From assembly GCF_051014685.1 (NCBI RefSeq), contig NC_135052.1, positions 7,593,105 through 7,657,104 of the forward strand: a stretch of 64,000 nt of DNA, written 5' to 3'. Of this stretch, positions 41,183 through 54,258 are shown piece by piece; position 1 is the first letter of the stretch; the number at the start of each line of letters is the position of its first letter. Source of the stretch: Ptiloglossa arizonensis. Lineage: Eukaryota; Arthropoda; Insecta; Hymenoptera; Colletidae. Position numbers and translations under genes: made by a program. The notes under the pieces were generated by a model. The model did not search any database. It was not told where the DNA came from and worked only from the letters and a program-made list of their open reading frames with translations.

Positions 41183-43710
41183 TCAACAACGTTTATTACG
41201 AGTAACGTTAAGCCGTAGACTGCGCATAGCCATAGCGCGACTAAAATGACGTGGCACTGGACGTTGAAGTTGTCCATTAACTAGACTAGAATCTTCGTCA
41301 CATTCCACATTGCTCAGAACTACTAAAAGTACTCCAAGCACCTGCAAGATCAAATATATTATATTAATCATATACAATTGTTTTAATGTGAAGTACAGTA
41401 ATATCTATAAAAAAATGTATTTTTTGTTCCTTATCTTACATACCAAACATATGATTATCAGTAATGTATAGATATGTATACTAGCAGCTGGAAGTGACTC
41501 TACTTCTCTTAAAGCTTCAGCTGCTTCAGAGAGGTCTGGTTTTAAATCCAGAGCATGTCGAAAGTGTATAGCTGCTTCTTGATAATGACCATATGCCTAT
41601 GAAAAATAAAATGACAAACAATGTGAAAATTAAGACAAGGATACATTTAATGACTTAATGACTTAATGACTTAATGATACAATTCCAGTATTTCTCAATT
41701 CATTTTATTTTTTTACATAAAGAAATGATGTACATATAAAATATAAGCATAAAACAGCATATGTTACATTCTTCTAAAAATGAAAGCAATATAGTACAAT
41801 ATATAGTAAAACATATTGCTAGTAGTATAAAACAAAATATATTACTAAAATTTAGAATTACCTTGAATATTTGTCCAAGTGTAAGATATTGTTCCCATGC
41901 ATTCCGATCTGGAGGTTGTAATTCTAAAGAACGCCTTGCTAAATACGTTGCATCATCCAAATATTGTTGAACCAATAATACTCTAGCCAAATTTAATAAA
42001 ACTTCTGCATTATGTGGTGATACAGCAAGTGCTCTTCGAAAACACTCAATTGATCTTCTTGCATCTCCTTTTATACGCCAAAAATTTCCTATCTGATTAT
42101 AAAGTTGAACAGATTTTGGTTTCTATGGAAAAATTTAATAAAATATATTGTATGCCTGTACATTTATATCATTGTTGCAAGCACATAATATTTTCTAATA
42201 GCTATGCTGTACCTCTCGTTTAGCTTTTATCAATCGTTTCTCTAACAGATCAATATCAATATCCATAGTTTTGCCACCATTCTTCTTAAACATGAGTATA
42301 ACATTAGGTTCTGGAACCAGTGGATGTTTATCCCTATTTGCAACTCCAACCAAGTTATCATAATAAGTACAATTAACAGGCTTTCCACAGTCTAGGATTA
42401 CGTCCTCACATTGTTGACCAGAAGTACACATGACTTGCTCGCCTGATACTTGAGATGATAGAGGAAAGGACTCAGTAGCATTTGGTGTATCCTTCAACAC
42501 GTATGACGAGAATCGTCTGCCAAGGGGACCAAAGTTAGGGCTTTTTTAACGCTGAAAGAACAGTAAGCCACACACAAATACTAACTACAGGAAGAAAAAG
42601 AAAATTATGTTGGATTAATTGTAACAATTATTCAGAACAAAATCTAGAATATTCCAAAACATAATCATCATTAAATAAAATGAAACAATAAGTAGGTAGA
42701 TTTCACTGTATTTTTTAGATTAACTACAAATTATCATATATTTGCATAATTTATGTAAATTGCTTTTGATATTTTTATTTAATTATGTTCTTAAGAATTT
42801 AAAGATTTAATATATTTTTATTTCTCATAATTTACAAAAAAAAAAACATACACGTCATTGCTGAACATGCATAATAACTAAATAATGAGTGTACACATAC
42901 ATTTGAAGTAAACAATGATTCAACTTTAAACCATGCAATATTGACTAAATCTTGCATCTACAAGTATAATGACCTTTCCCATAATGTTTAAATAAATTAA
43001 TAACAAAAAAGTATAAAACTACTGTAGCATATTGTCCAACATAAGAAGCAAGTTTAAATATCATTTAATGCTCTTTAGTTTAAAAGAGTACCAACAGTAT
43101 TAGACATTAAATATCTTACTTGAAAACAGTACAGAGAGAATGTAAAATCATTAAAAACTTTTTAATATTTCAATAGTTTACATACTGCATTGTCGCAGAA
43201 TTGTGTCTTATTCTGATATTGGAACTTCATAACAGTTATTCAACAGGAAATATAAATAAATCAAGTTTAATACAGTAAATTCTGGAAATTTAGATCACAG
43301 AGCAATAAACACCAGTGATCTATTTTGTTCAACAAATCTTGCATGATATCAATATAGTATTTTAAGAGAAGACGTGCCTCTTCACTCTTACCCAGAATTA
43401 ACCAGATTTGAATAGTTTCTTACCGTTCATGGTTTCCAGAAAGAACATTTTTGCAGTCTTGACAGTAAGGTTTCTCGTGTTTTTCAAAAACAGCAGTTCT
43501 ACTCCACGTTTGTCCATTACCGACGGTGATGCTACTCGCGAGGATATCGAAAATAGGATCATCCTCAACAGTACTCACAAAATCTGTTGTCTTGACAACT
43601 TTGTCAGCACTGAGCCTCCACGAAGTCCTTGAGTTTGTCAGTTTTGCTTGGAGTATCAAAAAGCAAAACAAATAGCTGACGACACGACCGTCGACCCCAA
43701 CAACTTGCAT
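41183..43710 (-). CDS. Secretory-pathway TPR membrane protein, unnamed
   Basis: Five exons, 43710-43424, 42516-42213, 42122-41862, 41596-41444 and 41341-41183, join in phase to 387 aa. The N-terminus has a hydrophobic run (YLFCFLILQA, residues 13-22) fitting a signal peptide. Residues 25-195 contain cysteine pairs (CQDC, CTSGQQC, CGKPVNC) and an NCT sequon, as expected in an oxidising lumen. Three TPR units follow at about 201-309 (LYNQIGNFWRIKGDARRSIECFRRALAVSP; LARRSLELQPPD; FRHALDLKPDL), each written here only in part. One transmembrane helix lies at about 326-348. The short tail is Arg-rich. The TPR block loosely resembles the C-terminal repeats of TTC17, but this protein is far shorter and has a membrane anchor, so I do not assign that name. 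The first exon is 0.9 kb upstream of the second; phase 2 closes exactly. Confidence 0.8.
41647..41677. repeat. 8-bp tandem repeat TTAATGAC
   Basis: Almost four perfect copies in an intron of the TPR gene. Confidence 0.9.
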
Positions 43711-44461
43711 TCTCCCGCTTCACGAAAACCGATGGAACACGTTACTAACTCAGAAAAATCGTCTGCTCTTACTAAAGAAAGATGATTTAGATTTTTATTC
43801 AGATGACTCTTTTCTCTAGGGACTATGAAACCAACTGCCAACGTTTCTAATTCACTCAATAGTGAGTTTAGCAATGTCTCCAGAAATGTCAAATACCTTG
43901 CTTTCCGTTGTTTGGTTAAAACTTAATGTTAATTATTACGATTTATTTTTGAGAAATAGATTTTTATAGTTGTTAAAATTATAGGAAAAGTAAAAAGAAT
44001 TAACAAAATATATGCGAATGTAATTGTTTAAAAAAACAGCTATTTTTAAGCTAGTGTTCATTTATGGACATGAATTCATGCCGCGAGAGGAGTGTACGTC
44101 ACTCGATAATTATTATTTATCTATGAAATTACCAGCTCCGGTTACTTTTTTCCTTTGTGACACAATCTTAGTCTCTTGTGTATAACAACTATGCAACGTA
44201 ATTGCCACGACAAAGCAACCTTAATTTTTTGAAACAGCAAACTTATGTATAACAAATCGTATGAATCGGTATAAAATAACAGTGCTCTCTTAATAGCTCA
44301 TTATATATAAAGATTAAAATATCAATTTCTTCTCTACATCTATAATACTTATTAAATATATTCCATTGCATTTAAAAAATCAGTTTTAATAGATGCAATA
44401 TTTTGTATATAATAGTTCAATAACATATGTATGTACCAATACTGTTCAACATAAGTGTCCC

Positions 44462-44650
44462 TCATGCACATATTTTTCTTTCAATTGGGCTTGTGCAAAA
44501 CAGCATACCTATTATTATCAAAGAAACTGTGCCAAGCCAACCTAGTATCTCTGCTTTAAGAAAATTAATAACAAATGCAAAACATACAATATTTAAAAAT
44601 ATAAAGAATGTACAGTATACAGCAAAATTGACTAAGTTGTCATTTTCCAT
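44462..44650 (-). CDS. Possible small two-helix membrane protein (hypothetical)
   Basis: The open frame is 62 residues, starts MENDNLVNF and contains two hydrophobic stretches (about residues 8-30 and 36-54), ending in SPIERKICA. No family was recognised. The opposite strand also has an 83-residue open frame over the same DNA, so chance is a real alternative. There is no obvious splice context. Confidence 0.2.
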   Translation of the reverse strand: MENDNLVNFAVYCTFFIFLNIVCFAFVINFLKAEILGWLGTVSLIIIGMLFCTSPIERKICA

Positions 44651-46977
44651 ACACGAAAATGGCAGTATAAGAGTATAAAGATTTGCTGTATTCGGATGTC
44701 GGTTGCATTTTTTTTGTAGTTTAAGGTATTATACTCTACTATATAATCTTTATATTTTAAAATATTGTAATATATGCTGCATAATCTACACATATTAATA
44801 ATTTTTATATATTTGTTAAGTCTATTCAGTAATTTCACATCTTCAAAGGAAATATATATTCTTATAAGGTATATTTAAAATTTGTCCGAATAATGAAAAA
44901 CAACAAAAGTGGCATTTAGATTTTCAGATGGAGTACAACTGGAATAAGATGATGATCACAGATTGCTTGTATAAAATTATCTATTTCTATTTGTACATAT
45001 TTACATATTTCACAATAAAATAATTAGTATTCTTACCTTAATGTGTTTAAATATACTGACATTCGCTAAACTTAATTCTAAACAGATAATGAAATAAATT
45101 TAATAAATAGTAGTTTAATTTCCGAATTCATAACTTATTTTATACTTAGCATATCATAAACTTTCATAATCTAATGCAACTTGTTACAAATATATTATAT
45201 GTACTAAAATTAATTCTTAAAAACATAAAACAATATATTTAATCAATAATAATTTAATGTTTATTTTAAACTTTAGATATTTCTAAGATATTGACAGAGC
45301 ATTGTTATTTCATAATTTCTGTGGTCTGTTGTGCATAGATTAAACATGTCAAATTAATTTGCACAGTTATATAGTAAATGGAAGTGACGCTGGGGACTTT
45401 CTCCTTACATGGCATGAATCTGTCATGTTGGACACTTGTAGATTACATCAGGATCACTAAAGTAGCGAATTGTTATTAGCACATGGTCCGCATGGATAAA
45501 CTTCCATTCATAAATATCTGTTTATTAAACCTCGTTTGCTTTATTCGATTAAAAAAGAAATTAGGCACTCGATCTTGTAATAATACGTACATATTAACGT
45601 GTTATACTAACAATATAACAACATTGCAATTAACAAATAACAAGTACAGTAGTCGAAATCAAAGATAACGAGAAGAAAATATACGACTATTAATATAGCT
45701 AAGATTGATGCTAAATCTAGGGACATTCAGATGTACAGTTAGTTTGGTCCCTAAATCTAGTATGGCGCTTCCGTATCACTCTCTTAGTTAAATATGCTGT
45801 CACACTAGATGGCCTATCTTTCTACCAATGGCACTACCTAGCACTAGCCAATGAATTTTTGTACCAAGAATAACTAAGAATATTGAAATTATAGTCAAAA
45901 AATATACTGTATCACAGTTAAAAATGTACTCAAAGTTTTAATTAGTTTCATTGAATTGCACAAAATTGTTTTTGAGTAACTATAAGAATGATTAACAATT
46001 TATGTTTAATCGTGGAATATATTTAATAAAACTTATAGTTAGTAAATATATAAGAATACGCTACTTTTATATTATAAACAACCAATAAACGTATCAAAAA
46101 ACAAAAGATCGTTCTTTAATAAAATTGTTTTGTTTAATGGCTGTTAATTTGTTAACAATATAATATATAATTTTTTGAGGATTGTAAGTTGTTGTGACAG
46201 TTTATTTATGTGAAAGAATATGTGCGTTCAAATTTTATCGCATTTCAATTAGATAGCACTATTAGTGGATTTAAGTAAGATGGCTGCAGGTCGTCGTTAC
46301 GGTTATTTTTCCTTACTCTTTTGGTTTCACGGCTGTTGTCAATGGTACTATTCTTTGCACTGTCCTTCAGATTTGTAATGGACTCATGGAACAATCGGTA
46401 GTTTAAACTTTTCCATTTAAGAGGAAAGTCACCAACGTCTTCACCAACCCAGATTCAGTATTTTTCTCGACAGACGTTTTGGTTGGTGCAGATGCTAGAC
46501 ATCTTTCCTTTAAATGGAGGTATTAATGTTGTCCGGTGAACGTATTATAGATTGGAGATTTCCCCTAGGCAAAACATGAAAGCGCCATTCTTGGAGCGCG
46601 GGGTGGTCACAGCTTAGAAACTTATAACTCCATCTGTGAGACGTGATACACAATGGAATGTTCAATATTACTTGTGTACTAAGGAAATTTATAAGAGATG
46701 GAGCTGAATGGAATATTGAAATATTATTAAATAGGTATGTGTATATACAGAGGATATTTTGAATTTGTATATATTCGAAATAACCATTAATATGCCCGAT
46801 TTTGAGCGTGGAATGGAGACATGCATCGTTATTAAACTTCCGTTTTTCAGCGTTCCGTGAAGTATGCATTGATACTTTTATCAGAAGTTTTGTTACTTCC
46901 TTTCCTTCTGTAGCATTCATTTTTTAATATTTAAGTTTAATCAAATTTCAAAGCATTTTTAATAGTGTGTATATGAC

Positions 46978-46982
<5 letters not shown>

Positions 46983-47023
<41 letters not shown>

Positions 47024-47172
47024 CTTACATATACATATATATATAAATATATATACATATTTTCACATATATATTAAATGTATGTATATATATATATATA
47101 TATGATGTATGTACACAATAATTATATATATGGTATATATATATTTATTTTTGTGCATGTGTGTATATATAT
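46983..47172. repeat. Long TA-rich microsatellite
   Basis: Runs of (TA)n interrupted by CA, TG and short AT words over about 190 bp. It lies 1.3 kb upstream of CP190. Confidence 0.9.
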
Positions 47173-48503
47173 GCTAAAGTTTTTTATACTGTCTTACTTT
47201 GTTAACTATCTACCATAAGTTTCAGAACCATATTCCTATGTCAATGGACCCTGTTAATACATTATCAGTAGAGTTCCAGATGTAAAACTTTTAATTTGTA
47301 GAAACCGATCAGGTTAAGTTATTACTAAGTAAAAGATTGAAGTATAATTTTTCTTGACATGGATTTTGTGGCGCTTGAGTCACAAGTACGAAGAAATTTT
47401 GTTCAAGAATGTTAAGTAATATGGTTTAGCCTATCGAATTGTACTTTCAGTTCAAATAATATTTTTTTATAATGTTGTATATATATTGTATAATTAATTG
47501 ATTTGTAGTGATAAGTAATTTGAAGAGTATGAAATTACTTTTTACTTATATATTTATTAAAAAATAGAAATATTTTTGATTACTTCATTGTATAATTATA
47601 GAGGTGAAGGTTGTTATACATTTTTTATTATTTTTATTACAGAATTTGATCCAGTTGGACTATGAGCATAATTATATATAATAAATAGTTACAATTATTT
47701 CTATTTGGTAAGCAGATATATTACGGTATGATTCATAAATTTTTTTTTTCAAGTAACAAGATGCTACCATAATTAAAACTAGTAATATGGCAACAAATAA
47801 AATTTGTTATATTAAATACCTGCAAACATTATAATTTATATGTCTGTTATATCAGCTGATATAATTGTTATTAATTTTACTAATATTTTTATTTTAAACT
47901 TCTTTCTTATTGACTATTATTTTTCTTATAATATAAAACATAATATTAATTGAAAAGAGTTTAATTTTTTAACCTGTTCAAATAATAATTTTTTAAAATA
48001 ATCCTTTTAAACTGGTAGCTTGTGGATAAATTAATGTATAAATATGAATAAGTATTATAAATAAGTTATAGGTTTAAGACTTTAAGAATGTTTTAAAGTT
48101 GATACTCATTAATAATGATTGATTAATGAGGTGAATTATAATTATACTGTTTAGTTTAAATGTGCTAGTATTAATAGAAAATATTAAAAATTTGTTGTGT
48201 GCAATAACAGGTTTATGTAAAAAAAACTTATGCTTAGTTAATGTGTATGCTATGTTAATGATGAATAAAATTGCATTTTTATGTATTTATTCATACATAT
48301 GTTTGAATAAATATATATTTTATATACTGTAAATAATAAATAAACAGTACAATATTGGATAGAAGAGAGTAAGATGAACAGAGTTTTTATAAAATTATGA
48401 AAACTTGTTACACATTATTAGTGAGTTCTTTTGAAATAATAACAAAAATTTCTTTTTATTGATAGTATATAATAGAATTAATTATAATGTGCACAGCTAA
48501 ACA

Positions 48504-51500
48504 ATGGAAGCAGTAAATCAAGAAAAGCAACTTCCTTCTCGGGGTCTGAAGCAAGTGAAGGTAGATAACTGGGGAACTTTCTTTCTCCAACGACTGCAGC
48601 AACTTTATTTTGAAGAAGAATTACTTGACCTCACTATTAAATTCCCCACTAGTGATATTACTGTTCAGGTAATAATCTTCAAATTTATACTTTAAGAAAT
48701 TAAACATAGATTAATTTATAAGCATGTTTTAATAAATGTTACATATATTTTTCTTTATTCAAACTATTAAGATAGTATACTTATGAGAGGAATAAATTTA
48801 AAGTAGTTATAACTGCATTTATTCTTTGTCTAATTTTTGTGGTAATAAATAATGTAGTAATTTTTGTAAATATATTAGGCTCATCGTTTAGTCATAACAA
48901 CGTGCACAGATTATTTCATGCAATTGGAACGTGAACAAAAAGGGAAAGATGAAAATTTTGATGGGGTTATTGTTATGCCCCCAGATATGCCATATGAATG
49001 TGTCAAGTCAATTATAAGGTATATTTAGACATAATTTATATAATTTTTGAATGTGCAGCATTTGGAGAAGCAATACATATAAAATGTGTGTGAGTGTATC
49101 ATTACATTTTTGCAGTTTTATGTACACTGGACAGTTGGAATATTGGACTTCTGAACAACATGCTTTATATCGTACTGCACAGAAAATGAATATGACTGTA
49201 TTAACTAAGTTGCTTGATGCACAATTTAATACTGCTTCTTTACAAAATGATCAGTCAGTAAAGTGCAATACACGACCAATAATAGCAGTTTCTAAGCCCT
49301 CAACATCTAGCACAAAACCAACAACTACTTCCACTTTATCATCAGGACTGTCAAGTCAACCATTACCAGGTAGAAAGTAAGTATACAATTTGTGATCTGA
49401 TAATCAATTTAAAAAAAAATAGTTTTTGTTTTTGTTCTTGTAAAACAACTACTGTATATGTTTTTGCATTATTTTAAACGAGTTAGAAATAATCATCTTA
49501 TTAATGTAAACATCTTGTATGTGATTTATTAATATTGCACTATACAAAGTAAGTGCTCGTTATTTCAGACTTCCTATTTGGAAAAGAAAATTAGATGTAC
49601 CACAGAATACACCATCACTCAGTTATGAAATGCGAACATTCCATGGGATGCCTTCAACAAATAGGCCTACAGAGGTGACTCCTGGACCATCTCGATTCGA
49701 TCTCCCTGAAGCCGAAGAGTTTGCACTCGGCGTATTTTCGTCATTTGATGATATTACTTACAATACAAAACCAATTGTTCAGGCACCAGATAAATATAAA
49801 AGAGATAATTCACCTAGTGGTAAATGTTCACCAGATAGAGACAGTAAAAACGATACAACTGAAGATGAAGAAGATGAAAGTCATATGAATGAAAAGAGTC
49901 TGAAAGAAATGAATTCAGACGATGATTGGTCTGTAGCTAGATGTTTCCAAAGGGGCCAAGAAACACAGCCCTCGCCATCAAAGAGAGTACGATTTGATCT
50001 TGAAGAGAAAGAAAATATGGAAAAGGGAAAATCATCCTATAGAGCAAATTCGGAAGATTCGATTAATAATCACGCAAAAATCATTCGAGAGGTGTTGAAA
50101 AAATACCCTCATTTAGTAAAGAATAATAAAAATATACGTTTAAAGATAATGCAAAAAGAGACAAAATCCTCAGACAGTAATTCAGCATGTAAAACAAAGG
50201 TTTCTTATGTGGTTCTAAAATCTGATCACTTGATGTCAAGTAATAATGGTGAAGAAAATGAATCAAAAAGCAATGGAAATGTTGATGGTGGTGAGACTGG
50301 TCCTTGGAAATGTAGTAAATGCGACATAGAAGAGGAATACACAAATTATTATATGTACAGAAGACATATGCAAGATGTGCATGAAGAAAAATTCGATCCG
50401 AGAGTTTGCGAGCATTGTGGTTACAAAGCGACCAAACGGAATATCTTGATGTATCATCTTTACACAAAACATAATGTGCCTCCTCCAAAAAGCATGTGTT
50501 TTCCGAAGTGCCAGGCCTGCTCTTACGTAGCACTTTCGGAGACACTCTTGGTAAGACATCAGATAAATCATAATCATCGTCCAACATCTCGTCAACATTC
50601 ATCAACGGCCGAAGACATTCAGTGTACGCAGTGTTCACAGACATTTAAAGAAGCTACCGAATTGACTGCGCATGAAATTAATACTGGCCATGGAAATCTG
50701 TCGGATGGAAAGGAAAAGGGTCATCGTTGTATTCATTGTGGTAAGGTTTTCGTACGCGTTACAAATTTACAGGTACACCTCGATTGTGTACACAAGGATG
50801 TACGAGATTCGGAAACGGTGTCCATGCCGCCGATTTCTTTAGAACCGTCTTCAGAAGCTGAAGCTCTTATTCACGTTGCGAGTGGTATAGCAGCTTCTTT
50901 GGGTGTTGGAGACAATGTTTCATCAGAATCTCCGGAAGTTGCCTCGAACGTGTCAGAATACGTCGTGCCGGATATGGAATTAAATGATATGTCACATGAA
51001 ATGACTTACAGTGCACATGAACTTGATGGGCAACCTATGATTATGCTTATTGATAACGAAAATTATCAGCAGCAGGAAAGTGAACAACAACAGCAATCGC
51101 AACCACAACAGTTGAATATTTCTGATAATGAACAGATTGTAATGCAGGGTACAGAAGATGGTATGATTGTTTATATTCATGGAAATGAGGAAGCAGAACG
51201 ACAAACATATGAGCATTATCAATCAGAAGATCTTACTGAAGAGACTGAAGAAATAGTAGAAGAGGTGGTGGAAGAAGTCGAAGAAAAAGTAATGGAGGAA
51301 GAAATGCAAGTAGAACAGTCAGAGATCTTAGAGCAATGTAATGTTGATCAAGTGGAGGAGGTTATACAGTATGTGGAAGAACAGACGGAAATAGTGGAAT
51401 ATGATGAGCATTGTAGTGAACAAAGTAATAGTGCTGATGAACCTCAAGAATCAGTTATGATAATCGAAGAAGAACATGTTGATGAAGGAGAGCAAGATGT

Positions 51501-51579
51501 TGAGAAGAACGATAAGGAGAATAAAACAACAACCTTTACTGAGTGGGACGAGGACAGTAGAGAATTAGTTGAATCATAA
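48504..51579 (+). CDS. Cp190: CP190, BTB zinc-finger insulator and centrosomal protein
   Basis: Four exons, 48504-48668, 48879-49018, 49116-49376 and 49569-51579, join in phase to 858 aa. A BTB domain (about residues 17-125) starts with VKVDNWGTFFLQRLQQLY, which matches the Drosophila CP190 BTB opening, and continues with AHRLVITTCTDYF and FMYTGQLEYW. A conserved patch (ALGVFSSFDDITYNTKPIVQ) lies near 240. Four or five C2H2 fingers span about 430-590 (CSKC...H, CEHCGYKA, CQACSYVA, CTQCSQTF, CIHCGKVF). The remainder is Gln- and then Glu/Val-rich acidic sequence, typical of CP190. Family knowledge: CP190 is recruited to insulators with CTCF, Su(Hw) and BEAF-32 and to centrosomes in mitosis; its BTB dimerises. 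Assignment combines the BTB opening, finger layout and acidic tail. Confidence 0.88.
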
Positions 51580-51930
51580 ATAACGATATTATTATGGTGA
51601 AGCGGTCAGCCAGAAAATCCTAACTCCCGAAGATCTCGAGTTTAAATTCCGTCGTTTATGTCCTCTTTTTCCTAGGCTCCTATACTGGCTTTATTGTTTC
51701 TTATTTTCCATCTATTGTCTACAACTAACAAAAGGATATGTTCCAATTGAATTTCATTCTGTTTCTTCAATTGATTTTTGTATAGTAGATAAAGAAAATT
51801 GCTTTATACGGATATAAAGAAAATTATGAAGCTTTTATGAAGTGACCCGACTTCTGCAAATTATTTTTGTTGAATTTCTATTTGAACAAAAGTATTTATA
51901 TATATAGGATAAATCACATAAGATTGAAAT

Positions 51931-52608
51931 CAGAGTTGGGTATTTGAATAATTTCAAATACATCTTTAACGAAATAGTTATCTAAATAAAACTTTTACTC
52001 GGATAATCTTTATTTGTTAATCGTAACATTTGACTATCACGAATAAAAAGGTTATCTGGATAAGATTATGAAACATAAATATCAGAAGAAAATATAAATA
52101 AATTCTTGAAATATTAATCAATAATTTCATTAAATTAATTTGAATTTTTATGTAAAAATACTAATATGTTGACATTTTCTGGAAGTTGCGAAGATCTTTT
52201 TAAAGTAACAATATTTTCTACTCAAAAAAAGAGCAACTGCTAGTATACACTAATGTTTGTGTGCTGGATGAAAAATAAACATTGCAAGGTGAAGCTGTCG
52301 GATTTAATATAGAAATTGTAACTAATAATACAAACATAAATAAGATTTTATTTACATGTGAATCTATGAATACGTGCATTACACCGCGTACAGCACATGT
52401 TTACCTCTAGTACATAACGAATTGTTTTATTGTTTATATAACGTATAAATATTTATTCATATATCTAAGTTACTTGAATAAATTTTTATCCGGATAAAGT
52501 TTTACGTAGATAAATCTCTATTTCTGAGGCACGAATAAATATCTATCTAGATAAAACGTTATTTGTTATTCGTTATTCATTGTCCAGATAAACATGCATC
52601 CAACTTTG
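51931..52608. mobile_element. hAT-like MITE with 10-13 bp terminal inverted repeats
   Basis: The left end reads CAGAGTTGGGT and the right end, on the reverse strand, reads CAAAGTTGGATGC. This is typical of hAT-superfamily ends. The 678 bp interior has no ORF and carries many subterminal copies of a palindromic word like TTATCCGGATAA (for example at 52014 vicinity, 52055, 52488 and 52550). No convincing 8-bp target duplication was seen, so the copy is old. Confidence 0.7.
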
Positions 52609-54088
52609 AAATTGCAAATATTTTGTTTGGTTTTGGTAATACAAAAAATGTAAGGATGGAAATTTTTGATTTGAAAAAACATACAATGTAATGAAAATGA
52701 CTTTTAATAGAGCCACTATTAACGAGGTTTCAAATATTTTTCAGTTTTTAACACTGTCTTTCAAAATAATAAAACAAATTTCAAACTATGTATGTATTTT
52801 TTGTTTTTTGAATGGTAATATGGCTGCCTAGCCATAATAACAGCCCAATTTTAATCATGTTGTTTTATTTCCATATTTTTCAATAAAGTCATACAACATA
52901 TGTTAAAATGGTCTTATTGTGCTCTATTTGTATGTGCAACAAAAAAAAGACCTTAAGAAAACTTTAAACGACATTGAAATTCCGAAAACTGTTATTTTGA
53001 AAAAACAACTGTTATTATGTTATGTTTCCCTTCTAGAATTTTTGTTTTGTATTGCCAAAGTAATACAATATTTGCAAGGTCAATTTTAGGTGACTTATCC
53101 TATATATTATATTTAATTTATGAAGTTCTGATTCAATCAGTTACATTTACTGATAGTTGTTTAGGAAGTTTCCGTATTTTCGAAGGAACATGAAATGAAA
53201 AGGTAGAAGCCGTGATTTTATGATTAACTCCTAATTGCACATGTTCAATGCGAATATTTGAAATAAAGTGATTTAAAAAATGCTCTTTTTTCGAGAATTC
53301 TTTTTCAGACACTGTAACGATGGGTTATCTATGACAATCGGTTACAGTCTGAAGTTGATATTTGCAAAGTGAATAAAATAAAATAACATTGCGTATTTGA
53401 ACATAGATTACACATATAATTAAGTGTAATTGACAATTAATATATTATTATTCTTTTGAATTTTTCAGTGATAATTTTTCTTGGGGTCACGAGGAAATAA
53501 TAAATTTCTCAGAAGTTACATTATCTTTTACCAATATTTGTTTTGTTATTCATGATTTTAAAAATACATATATTGATTTAAACATATTTTGATTTGATAT
53601 AATAGTTTGAATAATGTAAGTACTCATAAATATTTTGTTTTCCATACTACATAGAAAGTATACAACCCCATAGAGGAAGTATCGATAATCTGAAACATTT
53701 TTTAAATAAAATGTATTATTACGGAAGATTATGCTATTTATTTTACATGTTATTCGATATTAAACTAATATTTGTTTTAAATTAAACAATAAACAATAAA
53801 ATATATTCAAAATTCAAAAATTAAGACATTTTAGTAACGAAGAGTATTAGATTTATAAAAACTGTATTTGTTTTAAAGAGCTAATTTATTATAATTAAAA
53901 TGGCATGGTTTTCATTTGTATTGTAACAAAATATTTTAAATTATATTATTTCTTATTCAAAAGGAGTACCGTCATTATTACGCTTCTTTTAAGATCATAT
54001 TATTTTGAATCACTTCAGTACTATAACGAGTTATTATATACTATTACTACTACAGCTATATGCGAATATTTAAGCTAATAGTACTATA

Positions 54089-54258
54089 AGGCTACGTTCT
54101 AACTGAACGTCATATAGTGATAAATCCGATTGGCCCATCAAAAGAAACAAAGGATTAAAAAAGGTATCGAATTTTGTCCATCTTTTTTTATTCTTTGTTT
54201 CTTTTGATCGGACGGTCGGATTTGTCGCTGTACGATGTTCAATTACGAATTTAGGATG
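54089..54258. mobile_element. Fold-back MITE or long hairpin
   Basis: Two arms of about 70-80 nt are imperfect reverse complements around a loop of roughly a dozen bases near 54164-54178. Shared words include ATCAAAAGAAACAAAG, AATCCGA and TGAACG/TGAACA in mirrored order. No ORF is present. Confidence 0.7.

Larger units (their letters stand above)
43711..48503. promoter_or_regulatory. 4.8 kb divergent region between TPR gene and CP190
   Basis: This region should hold the promoters and 5' UTRs of the minus-strand TPR gene and plus-strand CP190. It contains a long TA-rich microsatellite (46983-47172), a weak candidate membrane ORF (44462-44650, minus), and a short ORF starting at an AAGATGGCTGCAGG site (46280-46378, plus) that may mark a CP190 first exon. 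Other ORFs look like chance. No tRNA or mobile element was recognised. Confidence 0.45.

Noticed and set aside
43656..43892. 78-residue minus-strand ORF over the TPR gene start
   Set aside because: It is in another frame, has no family match and overlaps the supported first exon.
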